64,000 nucleotides of DNA from Heligmosomoides polygyrus polygyrus (lineage: Eukaryota > Nematoda > Chromadorea > Rhabditida > Heligmosomidae). The notes beneath the pieces were generated by a model, which worked only from the letters and a program-made list of their open reading frames with translations, did not search any database and was not told the origin of the DNA. A program made the position numbers and the translations under genes. The stretch lies in the NCBI GenBank assembly GCA_947396885.1, contig OX377202.1:23746001-23810000 (forward strand), written 5' to 3'. The stretch's first letter is position 1; every line of letters starts with the position of its first letter. This document shows positions 11,401 through 23,400 of this stretch, in pieces.

Positions 11401-14400
11401 CAGTGGCGAGGCGATGATGTATTGCTGGTGAACTGTTGAACGCTGCTGCTGCTGCTTTTGCATGAAGCGCTGCGTTGATGCCTCTGAAACGAGTTTTCGC
11501 CCGCAAAAATCGGCCCGGATTTAAGGCGCTGAGCGCGGTGAAAGTGGTTTGGAGACTGATGGAAGAGGTGTTCTGGGAAATTGTCTGGGAATTCAATTTA
11601 CTCGAAGCATGTCATGCATTGCGTTTCTGCTGAAGTTATTGGAGGTGCTCCGTACGTGACATATCCCCTCTATACATTAGTTGGTCAAAAAGGTTGGTCA
11701 GTGGTCAGTCAAGTGAAAGCATTTCCCTCTAGCTGCCTAGGAAAACTTTGGTTTCAGTCTCTTAAAGCAGCGAGCTTTTCTGAGAAGGGGCGCTTTTGTT
11801 CTATCTAGATCTTGACGAAATGGCCCCTTTATGACCTATAATTAGTTATTGAAGGCGTTCTTCCGTCATGCGGACGTGCTGGATGTGAACGCGATCTACT
11901 CGAACGATCTGAATCTCATACTTCAACAGTACGGTGTGGAAGCTTGCTCGAGGGCTATAGTTCAGGTGAGTTGATATGTTGAGAGCTCAGGTCTGTCTAG
12001 GACTTCCTGTGGAGCCTGGACGTCTGACAGAAACTGTGGTGGAATCTGGCTGCCATTGTCAGTCCCACTCCACATGGTCCATTCCATTCAAATGACGGTG
12101 CTATTGATTCATATTGATTTATTGACTTGGAATAACGTCTATTTTTCCATTCAATTAAACAATTTTTCTGCCAGTTCAACGAATAGGATCGAGAAGCATT
12201 ATATTGTTTTTTTATTGTTACAAGTTTTGTTTCGTTTGATTAGAGCACACCTATGAGTGCAAAAATTAATCGGAATCAGGAGACTAGGTTTCTTGGGGTA
12301 TCTGTACAATTTACACGTCAAACTGGACACTCTTCCAGGCAACTTTGACGTTTTCGAAACCAAGCTTCAGTGTTTAGTTTGTTTTCAAAATCCTGAGTTA
12401 TGCGAGGCGGTTACAGTCGGCGCTCAGTCACTCGGCACACGAAAGTACTCACGGAGGCGGACGGGTTAACCCATTTGTACGTACGGGACAAAGAGGGTAC
12501 AGTACGATCATTAGGGATTTTTTTTTGCGGACGGATCGCCCTGGTATTCGATCGCTAAGGTCTCGTTTATATCTCCATCGCCGTGCGACGGTGAAAGACC
12601 ACCTTCGATTCCTCCTTCAGAAGTTTGCGCTGCGATCAAGAGCATGAAGGCCGGACTACATTTCAGCCGTCGGGCTGGATGACATCCTCCACAAGTCATA
12701 CTGGTGTCGCACTTGACTTGCTACCTGCAAAATGGACCAATTTCTCAGCGTTGAGGTATTTTGGTACTGTCCTTATGCACAAGAAGGGCGACAGAAGCAG
12801 CTCGAGGCTGTCCTCCTATATGTTTTCTGAACGTGCTTTGCAATCTGTTCACAAAGATTGTTCGGTAGCAGCCGTTAATTTGGTCCACATAGCGAGGCGG
12901 GAACGCGCCAACCAATCAGCCTGAGCCCTGACTGAAGATACATCAGCCAACAAGGTACCAACTGTGCGCGCCCTATCTGAGTGGTACGCCCATTCGATGC
13001 GGCTTCAGCTGTCTTTTGCATTGCCGTGCAGGCCACATTATCGAATAGTATCGATGATTCTTGCATTCACGCATTCAAGAACACTGACTGAGGCTCTATC
13101 TGTGGACGAAGGATTCTGCAAGAGATTCAGAAGAGCGTACCAAATTCAGACGGTGTCGAGGATCTTTGATATTTGGCTCCTGCAGCACAACAACAGTTAC
13201 AGTTGTGGTGACGTTGTTGGTCTTTGAAAGCGAGTAGAGAAGGCGTCAAGTCTCACAGGTATCACCCGCCGTGAGATGTTTATTGTACCTGTCGCACGGG
13301 TGGTAATTCTTTGATGGAGTTGTCTTCCTGAGAAGGCGACTTTTCAGCTGAAAAACACTATCCCTAAACAAAACAAAAAACGGCAGCACCGACCGGTTTT
13401 CAGTTGACAGGAGTATTTTGGTTTTTCATTGTTTAGAGTTACATAACATGCGCCCGGGTGTGGTAGAGAGGTCAGTCTTATGATTTTTGACAGCAATAAT
13501 AGCAACAATATAATAGGATGATATATAGCTGCCTTTGAGCTATTTTCAGTCGAATTTGACTGTTGATTCCCTCGTATCATATGACGAAGTGTTTGCTGAT
13601 GTAGGTGCAAGTAGATAGTCGGTACTATAAGTAGTGGAATGCTTTTCGAACAGAGGAGAAGGCTTCTGTTATTCTCCACCAGGCATGCCCAACGACTTGT
13701 GGTGCTGCCAATTAGAGTGGGATCCCATGGACGATCCTGCGAGAACGACGTTCCACTCTAGACGCCCGAAAATCCAAGGCTGTTACAATCTTTGTGAACG
13801 AGAGAAGGTGTTGAGGCGAATCTGCTACAAAATGCGTTGCGATGAGAACTCCTGGACGAGTGGGAGCCGCCACAGGGTGACTTCGTAGGCATGACGGGAC
13901 ACACCGCGAGCTCGTCACTATGTTGCTGCTCAGAACGATGAATTGGAGAGAGGAACCTATTTTTTCATGGGCAAGCAGAAGCAGGAGTTGTTGAAACTGC
14001 TAGTGAAGAACGGGATTTGTACCTCACTTCATGCTTACACTCCTGAAAACTTCTTCAGCGCAAATCGCTGTGCGGACAGTGGTTAAATAACAGAGATTGA
14101 TCTCGAGTGCAGTACCGGATTAGGGTTGACCTGCATGGCAGCCTGCCCGAAATTCGACACGCCATCTCCTCAGTGAAGATTCGTACAACAATCCACCATG
14201 ATGCTGTCGGACTCGAACAAAGGACCTCCCATCAGTGCTCATCAACACCCTGGACGCGGCTTTTCACGCCACCTGTTGGAGTGTAAGGTTCCATCTCAGT
14301 AGAAGACCAGCAGAACCATCTTGCCGTACAAGAAGGGAGACGTGCACGACATTGGCAACTATCGCCCGATCTGCCTGCTGTCCGAAGTCTGCAAGCTGTT

Positions 14401-17400
14401 CACTCGAGTGATCCTGAGTAGGACTAGCAGAACACTGGACGAAAATCAGGAAAAGCAGGATTTCGGAGAGGATTCAGCACGATCGACCACAAGCTCTTCG
14501 AAGTATTGCGAGAGTACAAACTGCTGCCGTGCCTTACGTTCATCAACCTAAAGAAAAGATCTCACCTTTCTACAATGACGTCGTCGTCTGTATGAAAAGA
14601 GGGGTTCGGCAAAGGGACACCATATCCCCGAAGCTCTTCAGCGCCACCCTTGAAAACGTCATGCGCAAACTAGAATGGGAAGACATGGGAGAAGGTTGAT
14701 GGCCGGCAGTTGCACCATCTGCGCTTCGCTGACGACATCGTGCTCATAACACCGAGCTTCAGTCAGGTGGAGCGAATGCTGGCCGACTTCGATCGTGTAT
14801 GTGGGAACGTTGGACTGCAGCCGAATCTCACGAGAACGATGTTTAAGAGTTCCTGATGCCTCATCCACTCTTAATGGAACAAACTTCTCCGAATGCTACA
14901 ACTATACAGGGTGGCTGAAAAGTTCGGGCAATTTTTTGCGGCGCTACTTTTGGCCTTGAAATTGAGGTTTTTTGTTATTTCTGTTGTTTCCGTTGTATTC
15001 CTCGCGCAATTTTGATCTAGAATCTGTTGCTCCAGTTTTCTCGTTTTCAGTTGTGCTTGCGTTATGTCTCGTGAAAGTGAGCGTATCACCGTCGTCGAGC
15101 TGCACAAGACGGGAATGAGGACCGCGGACATAGTTCGAACAACCGGCTTCAAACAAAGGACCGTCTACAAGATTGTAAGACGCTACAAGGAGACTGGCGG
15201 GACCTCGGACCGTCCCCGCAGCGGCCGTCCCACCACTGCGACAACACCGGAGAACATCAACAAGGTTCGTTGTCGCATTAGCCGGAATTCTGAGGTATCG
15301 ATGAACAAGATGGCTACGGATCTCGGGATCAGTAGGGAACGAGTCCAGCATATTGCCAGGAGGAAGCTGGGATTACGCAGCTACAAAGTAGCTCGTATTC
15401 ACTTCCTCAACGACGCGATGAAAGCTGAGAGGTTGAGGAAATGCAGGCGAATGCGTCAGCTGGTCGGCGATGGTCGCTTGTCGAAGGTGCTGTTCACCGA
15501 AGAGAAGATCTTCACGGTCCAGCCGGTTCACAACCATCAGAATCGCCGGCAGCTGCTTAAGAAGGGTCAGCAGAAGACGTCGGCCGCAAGGACCATCAGC
15601 CGCCGCCATTTTCCAGCCTCGGTGATGGTGTGGGCTGGAATATGCGCTACCGGAAAGACGCCGCTGGTCTTCATGGAGCAGAACGTCAAAATTAACGCTG
15701 CCAGCTACCAGCAATATGTCCTCCGCGACGTACTGGAGCCGTGGGCGACGAGCCATTTTGGCGAAACCGGATTTTCTCTTCAGCAGAACTGGGCACCAGC
15801 GCATTCCGCCAAATCCACGATCGCCGTTTGCGAGGAGCTCTTCCCAGGGTTTTGGAGCAGGGACATCTGGCCATCCAACTCGCCTGATCTCAACCCGATG
15901 GATTATTCTGTGTGGTCGATCATGGAGCAGAAGATCTCCACCACAAGATACGCCACCGTTGAGCAGCTGAAATCGGCGTTGTTGAGATCCTGGGACGAGA
16001 TTACAGCGGAGCAGTGTGCGACCATCATCAGCGACTTCCCAAAACGACTGCGAAAATGTATTGAAGCCAAAGGAGGAAATTTTGAGCACTTGTTGTGAAT
16101 TTTCCTGTTGTATTATGTTGTTGTTGATCTAATGAAGTTTCTGTTATTTTTGTTTGTAAATCTTTGGCGTTTATGTAGTTTTTTCGTACTGCTGAAATAC
16201 TTTGAAAAATTGCCCGAACTTTTCAGCCACCCTGTACATATCTAGGTGGCGAAATCAACCTGCCCAACGACCTAGGGCCGGAACTGGGCAGAAGGAAATG
16301 AATGGATTGTGGAGCTTCCAAAACGCTCGAAGAAGTAGTGATGGAGACGAAGGACGTCCGGCTTTGTCGTTTTCAGTAGTGACGTCGTACTCACTACTCC
16401 ATGCTTTGGCCAACCGGAGTAAATGAGAAGGCACGTGGGTGATCGACGGTTGTCAGCAGCTACACCGTCTACGTTTTCCGTACATCTCGATTGCTTGTCG
16501 AATAGGCTAACATACATACATACAGTGTTCCCAGCGTTCTTGACATCAGGTCTGTTTGTCAACTCCATCTCTCGATGTCCGCTCGCTCAGAAACTGGTGA
16601 TTTGCGAATCTCACAGTGTTCTTCTTCAAATACTTTGGAAGATGCAAATGCAAGGAGAGTCAGTGGTCTAACCTGTTTACCTAGAGGAAGAAGGGCGTGA
16701 CACACTCGTTAGAAGTCCTGCTCACCCGTCCCGTACAGGAATCGCGCTCGGGTTCGCACCCAGGTTATTCAAGCTTTCAGCCCTTGCGATGATTAACGAA
16801 GGCAGCTGATTCGTCCGGGAAGTTTGAGAAGTCTGTTGCCGACTGGCACGATTGTCTACCAACCCGTTTTTCTGCACAATATATTTACGACGGATCCCGT
16901 GAAAACAATTGTGAGCAAAGGGAGGTACCCTTTCCAAAGAGTTGACTGTCACCAGTGTCTATACTGCGTCTCACTGCGACTCGCTGTCCGTATAAGTAAA
17001 TCAGTTTATCGGTCCGTGCGTCCGTTCGTGCGCCAGATATTATGTGAACGGTTCCGATCGATACTTTGATTGTCATCCATTAGGCGCTGTTTAGAGCTCC
17101 ATCGCGGTGCTACGCGATATAATGATGATCATTCATATCGCCTGGGCTTGGCGACTAATCGATATGGGAGCTTGTCACTGCGTCGCGTGACGCCGTGATA
17201 GAGCTCTGAAGGTCCCGTTGGAGATCACAGGACTGCTGACAGAACCTCCAGCGCCCCAATTTGTGGCTACTTTTGCCGTTCACTATATTCTCCTGGCAGC
17301 CTTGTCAGAGACGGCAGAATTACACAGAAGTAGCAAAGTGAGCTGCCTGTTGTTTGGCGAGGTTTCTCTTCGTTTTCTTTTCGTTGAAGTAGCGTCAATG

Positions 17401-20400
17401 TTGCCATAGCCGACAGAGGACGCGTTCGGCAACCCTCTCGCGCGCGCCAGCCACCGCCATCTCATGTGACCATCCATTTTGTCGCTGGCCGTCGTCGAGA
17501 TGAGAGATGATGCGTTCCCGAGGTCTATAAATACGCGACATGGTGACCGATCGTGTTCATGCACGGGCCACGTGAAATTTAGATCAACCTGACATGGCGC
17601 GAATGCCTGGAATGCCATCCCATCGGTCATTACACGCGCCGTACCTGCTGTCGCCGACAAGTTGAACTCAGGCGGCACGTGGAGTGCACGGAGTGCCAGC
17701 GCATCGAGCGCCAGCGGTCCGGTCTGTCGGAGGCACGGCTCGGTGTCAAGAAGCTTATACTTCTACACGAGTACCTAAATGTGGTATTGAGCTAAACTAA
17801 TGGATATGAAAGAGTAAGAGCTAAGGGGAGAGCAGCTATTCAATCCGACGTCAGCATACGCCATGCTTTGATTTGTGGTGCTACCCCGGAAGCCTCTTGA
17901 GTAGACATATGGGATAGAAGGAATACAGTAAACCTCCAACGTGCAACACGCTCTATTTGAAGGAGAGACTCTGCTACTTCCTCTGCTCTGCTCTGCTACT
18001 TCCTTCAATTCGTGCTTTTTCTCTTCAGGGCGCAATCAAATAGAGCTGTATAGCGGTCACTTAGAGGCCTTGCGGTTGGAAGTCATCTGGAAAGTGTATC
18101 TTTTTGCGAACCGTGAAAGGAGAAGAGTGGTTTGCGCAGGTTATTTAGTTTTTAGTGGCTACCACAAGTAGCCTTACCGTATATGGCTCGATCAGAAGGT
18201 ATTAGTTCGAATAAGTTTTAGATTGGCTTCGCACCTTGCTCAAGCAGGCTTTCATCCTTCTGGAACCGTTTCTTTCCAGGGAGGCGCCTGACAAAAATAA
18301 TACGCCACCGACTTCTGTGCAGGGTGGTCATCCTAGGCCACTGCATCCCGTTGAAGTGGAATGCTTCGCGCATCCCAAAAAGGGACAAATTGAGGCGTGT
18401 TTCTCCTGTCTTCCTCTTGTAATCATGTGCAAATTATCTTCGCTGAACGTAAATGCAGTGGTGTATGGTATAATCTCCGAAGTTCGCTGAAATTTCGATG
18501 CTGCAGTCTGGGAGGTGGTGTCGCTTCGCGAGTGTTTCCCACATCGAGTTTGGGATTGACTCGTCTGCAAACTCACAAAGTGCGTCTCCGGCGGATCCGT
18601 TAGGCTGGTGGCAGAATTGCCCTTAGGAAATTGAGTGACGATTTCTTCATCAGCCCGGAATCGAATTCGTTATAAGGTTAGAAGCCAAACACTCGTTCAG
18701 AGTATCAACACCTCCTTGACCTTCTCCCTTCTAGAGTACAAGCTCCCCGTCTGCTATAAATCGTATCTTCGACGCCATACCCATATCCTCGGCACATGTT
18801 CGAGAGCTGATGGTGAATACGCAATTGATTGGCAAATTGTTGAAATTTTGGTTCTATCCTAGTCCGGGGGTGGGGAGGTACATAACTAGAAATTATTTAA
18901 TCAATTGACTTGAGGGTCACGGAGCGGCTTCAAGAGAACAAAATACGAGCCAACAAACAAATCGCCGCGGTAGTGAAGAAGTAAAGAAGTCTCTGCGGGC
19001 TCAGCGCATTCAAACACAGATGACCGCCGCCTGGCATGTTATAACCAGGATCCATCATAGTGAGGAGTGCACAAAACTCGATGGCGAAACCGTTTGCATG
19101 TTCCGTGAATCTCAAGTCAATTTGTTATACAATTTTAGTTGTGTGCCCCCACCCTTGGGATAGATTCAAAGTTTCTCGTCCGGGTCAACTAAGCCTTCCA
19201 TTCCTTCGGTGGGTGCATTGAACATGTTTTTTAATCGGAGAATTTGTGTTATCCCCTTCTGTGCCTGTGCCATTGTTTCCGAGCAGGACAGATAAGAAGT
19301 TTTATTGTTAAATATTAGGATGTAAGGAAAGTTCTGTCAGTTTTGAGGCCTGTATTCAAAAAGCCATAACTTCGCTCAAACAGCAGCTTTTTACTCAAAC
19401 TAGAAACTGTTATATGCTCCTCTCCCTGCCACTCTGAAAACATCAAGTGTTCGCATTTTCTTAAAAAGCTGATGAATTAGGGCGTTTGGAACCAGCGAAG
19501 GTGAACTCGACATCATGTTGTTTCACAAGTGTTGCTTCTCTAATGAAGGCATCCGGATGTCCCGCAAAAAACGCTCGGTTAGGGCTAGGTTTAGTGATTA
19601 TATTGCATGACGATGATCCTTGATCTAGCGTTCACGAAACAGCGGACCAGTCCGACTGTGGATCTCCAGTCCGCTTCGGATGGCTTCAGTTGGGCAAAAC
19701 AGGCTTCAAAAGATCCGTAGAGGCTTATAAATATGTAGGCACTTATCAGATCGGTAGTACCCTATCCAAGATGTCCCTTCTCTGCATAAAACAGCGAATT
19801 AATGAAGGAGTACTCCGACACGATTCGTTCCGAAACATTAACCACTACTGTTGCCGGCTGCGGTGCGTGGGAGAGGAAATGCGGCACCCAACTGATGAGC
19901 ATTGTGTTCAATTGCAGGTCTCTTGAAATGTAGCTATCTAACTGAACCACTGTTGTTCTTCGCTAGCGTCTGCTTTCCTTCAATAGCTATGCTGTACTAA
20001 CGTGGGTCTCTCAGGCTCTCTTTCTCGTTTGTTTTCTAACCAGCCTAATCCTCCAAGAATTGCTGGAATCTGGCAGTAAGGAGTTTTTCCCTCTCAATGA
20101 TCCTTCTTCTTTCTGTTGCTACAGTAGCCCTTGATTTTCGACGAAGTTAGAGCTCATAAAGTTTGAATGTACGAAAGACAGTAGTACATACATATGCTTC
20201 GAAAAAAGATGTTGTAGTAATCAGAAGATGTCAAGGATTCTTAAGAAACACATGTAGATGCAAAGTGCAAGTCTTGTACTTTCTAAAGAGTGCAGTTTGT
20301 TAAATGGGTGGTTAGGGATCAAAATTTAATAGGCGTTTAGATCACGAGCGCGCAAACTGACGGAGCTTTCCCTGCAACCTAATACAAGAATGCAGGCTGC

Positions 20401-23400
20401 ATCTACCCTGTTTTATCTTCCTGACCTAGCCAATTATTCGTCTTTGACCAATGTCTTCCCCATCTTTCTATAATATGACAAGCCGACGAACGTTTGTGTT
20501 GGAGCGTTTAGGCCGCGGGGATATTCTACAACTCAACTCATTGTTGTGAGAATTGGTTCTCTGTGGTATTTTACGCATCTGCACTACTGAGCTCCCGTTC
20601 CTGAAATTTTTCGTTTAGGGGAACTCTTTTCCATACCTGCAAATGGTGGTTTTCCTTTCGCCTCTCCAATGTTTTAGCGGGATACTTCACTAAACACTTT
20701 ATTCTGAACTCTGCGAGGGAAATTTTGCAGCTCGCTGGGCGACTCGGTCCGACTTGGACCGCAGGGTTTCAAGAAATTTCGAAAGTTGAACCTGTCCAAC
20801 TCCTTATCTCTTGGATATTTTCCAAGCGAGTTTTGGCTTCCGTCATGGTCAACTCCTGTGCTCCATGCAAAACAGGGCGCGTCACACGTCACTGATGTGT
20901 TTAATGAACGACTGTAAATCGAAGTCGTACTTAATCTAGTCTTGTCCAGTGCAACGTCGTTGGCAAAACACACAAGGAGCTAACCTGAGCCATTTGCCTA
21001 CTGACGACGTGCATTTCCATGGAAATGGTATCTCTAGCGGTCATCTGAAGGATGCTGTAGTAATTGACGTATGCCAGGGAGTAGGAACAGAATAATTGTT
21101 GTTAGCCGACCATTTGCGGAACACGCCACGCATTCTACCATGGAGCGACCCAGAAAACGTGACGTATACAATGGCCTTTGGTGGTTAGTCACTAGCTTTT
21201 CATCACTCCTAGACGCGCTTCACTTCGCCAGTGCTAAAGGTGCGGATGGTTTGGCTGGCTTAGTCGTGAAAGGAGAAGTGAATGGAGAGATCTACCATAG
21301 TTGGGGGGGGGGGGCACATTACTAAACATTGTGCAACGGATTGACATCAGACTCACGGAGCCCCTTAAGGAGGGCGAAATAGGACCGAAAAACAAACAGG
21401 AAACAACAAATAGCTGCGGTTGCAACGACGTGGGGCAAAGCGCATTCAAACACAGCTGACCGCCGCCTGATATGCAATAACTGGAATCTATCATGTGAGA
21501 GGGCAAATAGTTTTGTCTGTTCACAACCGTTGGCGATACCGAATGCATTTTTTGTGATTTTTTTTTCAGCTTAGGCCCCATTTTGCTCTTTAGAAGACGC
21601 TCCGTGAATCCCAAGTCAATTTGTTGTCTTTAATTGTTTCTAATGTTTTGAATGTAATTTGTTTTCTAATGTTTACTTTTGTGTCTTCCTCCCAACCAGA
21701 ACAGATCCTGGAGGGAGTCCACTGGAATCCTTTGTCATCGACGATGCCTGATTACCTTCACTGGAAAGCTGGTATACAAGAATGTGGTGGTCCTACTGTA
21801 GTGGATCCCGCCGAGGTCCACTTTATTGTACAAATGAAACCTTCCACCACTTCTGCGGTCAGACGGTTGGAGCAAACCTTCTCTGGGTATTGTGAATCGC
21901 TAGTGCTGCAGCCGTTGTGCTCCCGCCTCCATTTGTATTAGATGATTGTCTTCGAGGTCGAAACGCACCTGCTACCTGTTATTGTTGGATTACGTTCGCG
22001 AGCCCAATAATGAAAACAGGGGCCGGATTCATCAACAACTTGCAGCAATTTAACAGAGAAAATACAGCGAAAATCCCTGATAGCGCGGCTTATCAAGCGA
22101 TATGGTGAGCGATATAAGCCGCGCTGTAGTTTTTTTCGGCTGTAGTTTCTCTGTTAAATTGCTGTTAAATTCTGTATTCCTGATGAATCCGGCACTAGGA
22201 TGCCATCAAGATGAAGACAGGGTAGGCATCCAAATCGATATTCCGTAAAACAGGACACATGTTGCATCGCACAAAGGAGGTGACTGAGGGCGACCTTCGT
22301 CCTTGTCGTTTAGTAGCGTAGGATACCCAAATCATGAGACCTAGCCGAATTGTCAGAGCTAGCAGGTTAGTACAGTACCGCCGCTAAACATTCAACCAAA
22401 CGACGTTTGCGACGCAAAAACGCGTTTTTTGCGTCGCAAACGTCGTTTGGTTGAATGTTTAGCGGCGGTACTGTAGTTGGATCTATCCTAGTCCAGCGCG
22501 GTGGAGGGTTATGTATTAAAATTATACAACAAGTTAACTTGGGATTCATGGAGCGGGTTCTGGAGGACAAAATAGGACCCAAGCTGCTAAATTCGCAAAA
22601 AAAAAATACAACAAAACAAGACATTTCGCACGGTTATAAAGCTATGTGCCCCCTCACCATGGCGGATCCTGGTATCCTGGTTATAACATGTCATTCGGCT
22701 GTCAGCACGCGGTATGCGGCTTTACCTACCTATGATAGATCCCGGTTATAACATGTCAGGCGGCGGTCAGCTATATTTGAAGACGCCTTGCCCGCCGGGA
22801 GGTCTTTACAACCGCGGCCATTTGTTGGTTCGCTTCTTTGTTTTTGGGTCCTATTTTATTCTCTGGATGCCGCTCTGTAAATCCCAAGTCAATTGGTTGC
22901 GTAATTTTTAGTTAATATATGTGCCCCGTCCCCCCGACTAAGATAGATCCTAGTAGTTCAGCATCGAACATCAACAGCCAGGTTCGTCTCACCAGTTCGG
23001 CACTACCATACTTTGAAAGTGTAAGATCCTGGTCGATAGGCCGCCTGCTCGGCAATGTCTGTCCTAAAATCGTCAGCAAGAGTGCAAAGGTTAGGCGGCA
23101 CCCGGAAGTGGTGCACAGGTTTCTCATCAGTATGCTGTGCTCAGTCAGAATGCGAGCGCCGTCTCTGGTTGAACAGCTACGTGCAAATGTGCTGGCGTGA
23201 TTAATGCCACTAAGCGAAGTCTGAAAGTGGCTGATGAAAGCGTGGATGGATCTGAGTCGTAATGTCAGCAGGAGACATGGGGAGGGGAACGTTATATCTC
23301 CTAGATCCCGAAGGTTTAGAGTCAGACGTATAGTGACGTATACTACATGATATTTCTAGACCACGACAACTAAGGGATTGTTTTGACCTCTATCGCGGAG

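Larger units (their letters stand above)
8893..11845 (+). other. RPA1 intron (2,953 bp) with nested repeats
   Basis: Bounded by GTATCT and ATAATTAG. It contains an F3 inverted-repeat element (9172-9782) with a SINE inside it, a hairpin (10126-10170) and a SINE fragment (10285-10425). A TGGCGCAGTAGGTAGAGG stretch at about 10654 resembles a polymerase III A box without a B box. The rest (9790-10120 and 10430-11845) shows no gene; a 122-codon minus-strand frame at 11228-11596 is unrecognised. Confidence 0.75.
14907..16234 (+). mobile_element. Complete Tc1/mariner-superfamily transposon (DD37D-type spacing)
   Basis: 1,328 bp with perfect 30-bp terminal inverted repeats beginning CAGGGTGGCTGAAAAG at 14907-14936 and ending in the exact complement at 16205-16234. 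A TA dinucleotide flanks both ends (14905-14906 and 16235-16236), the standard mariner target duplication. It contains one long open transposase frame (15064-16098). Perfect ends and an open frame suggest a recent insertion, yet the transposase lacks two catalytic aspartates (see its entry). It lies within RTE remnant 2, inside the RPA1 intron. Confidence 0.95.
13930..16480 (+). pseudogene. RTE-type retrotransposon reverse transcriptase remnant 2, split by a mariner
   Basis: From 14302 the frame reads KTSRTILPYKKGDVHDIGNY, then RPICLLSEVCKLFTRVILSR, the fingers/palm block of RTE reverse transcriptase. After frameshifts come GVRQRDTISPKLFSATLENV and an intact catalytic motif FADDIVLI (FADD at 14725-14736), then LADFDRVCGNVGLQPN. 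At 14905 the complete mariner interrupts the frame. After its right end the frame resumes with YLGGEINLPNDLGPELGRRK and a stop, the expected following segment of RTE proteins. Stops and frameshifts make it dead apart from the insertion. The upstream limit is approximate. Confidence 0.8.

Noticed and set aside
15373..16089. 238-codon open frame on the minus strand
   Set aside because: It is the shadow of the mariner transposase on the opposite strand, which has clear family motifs.
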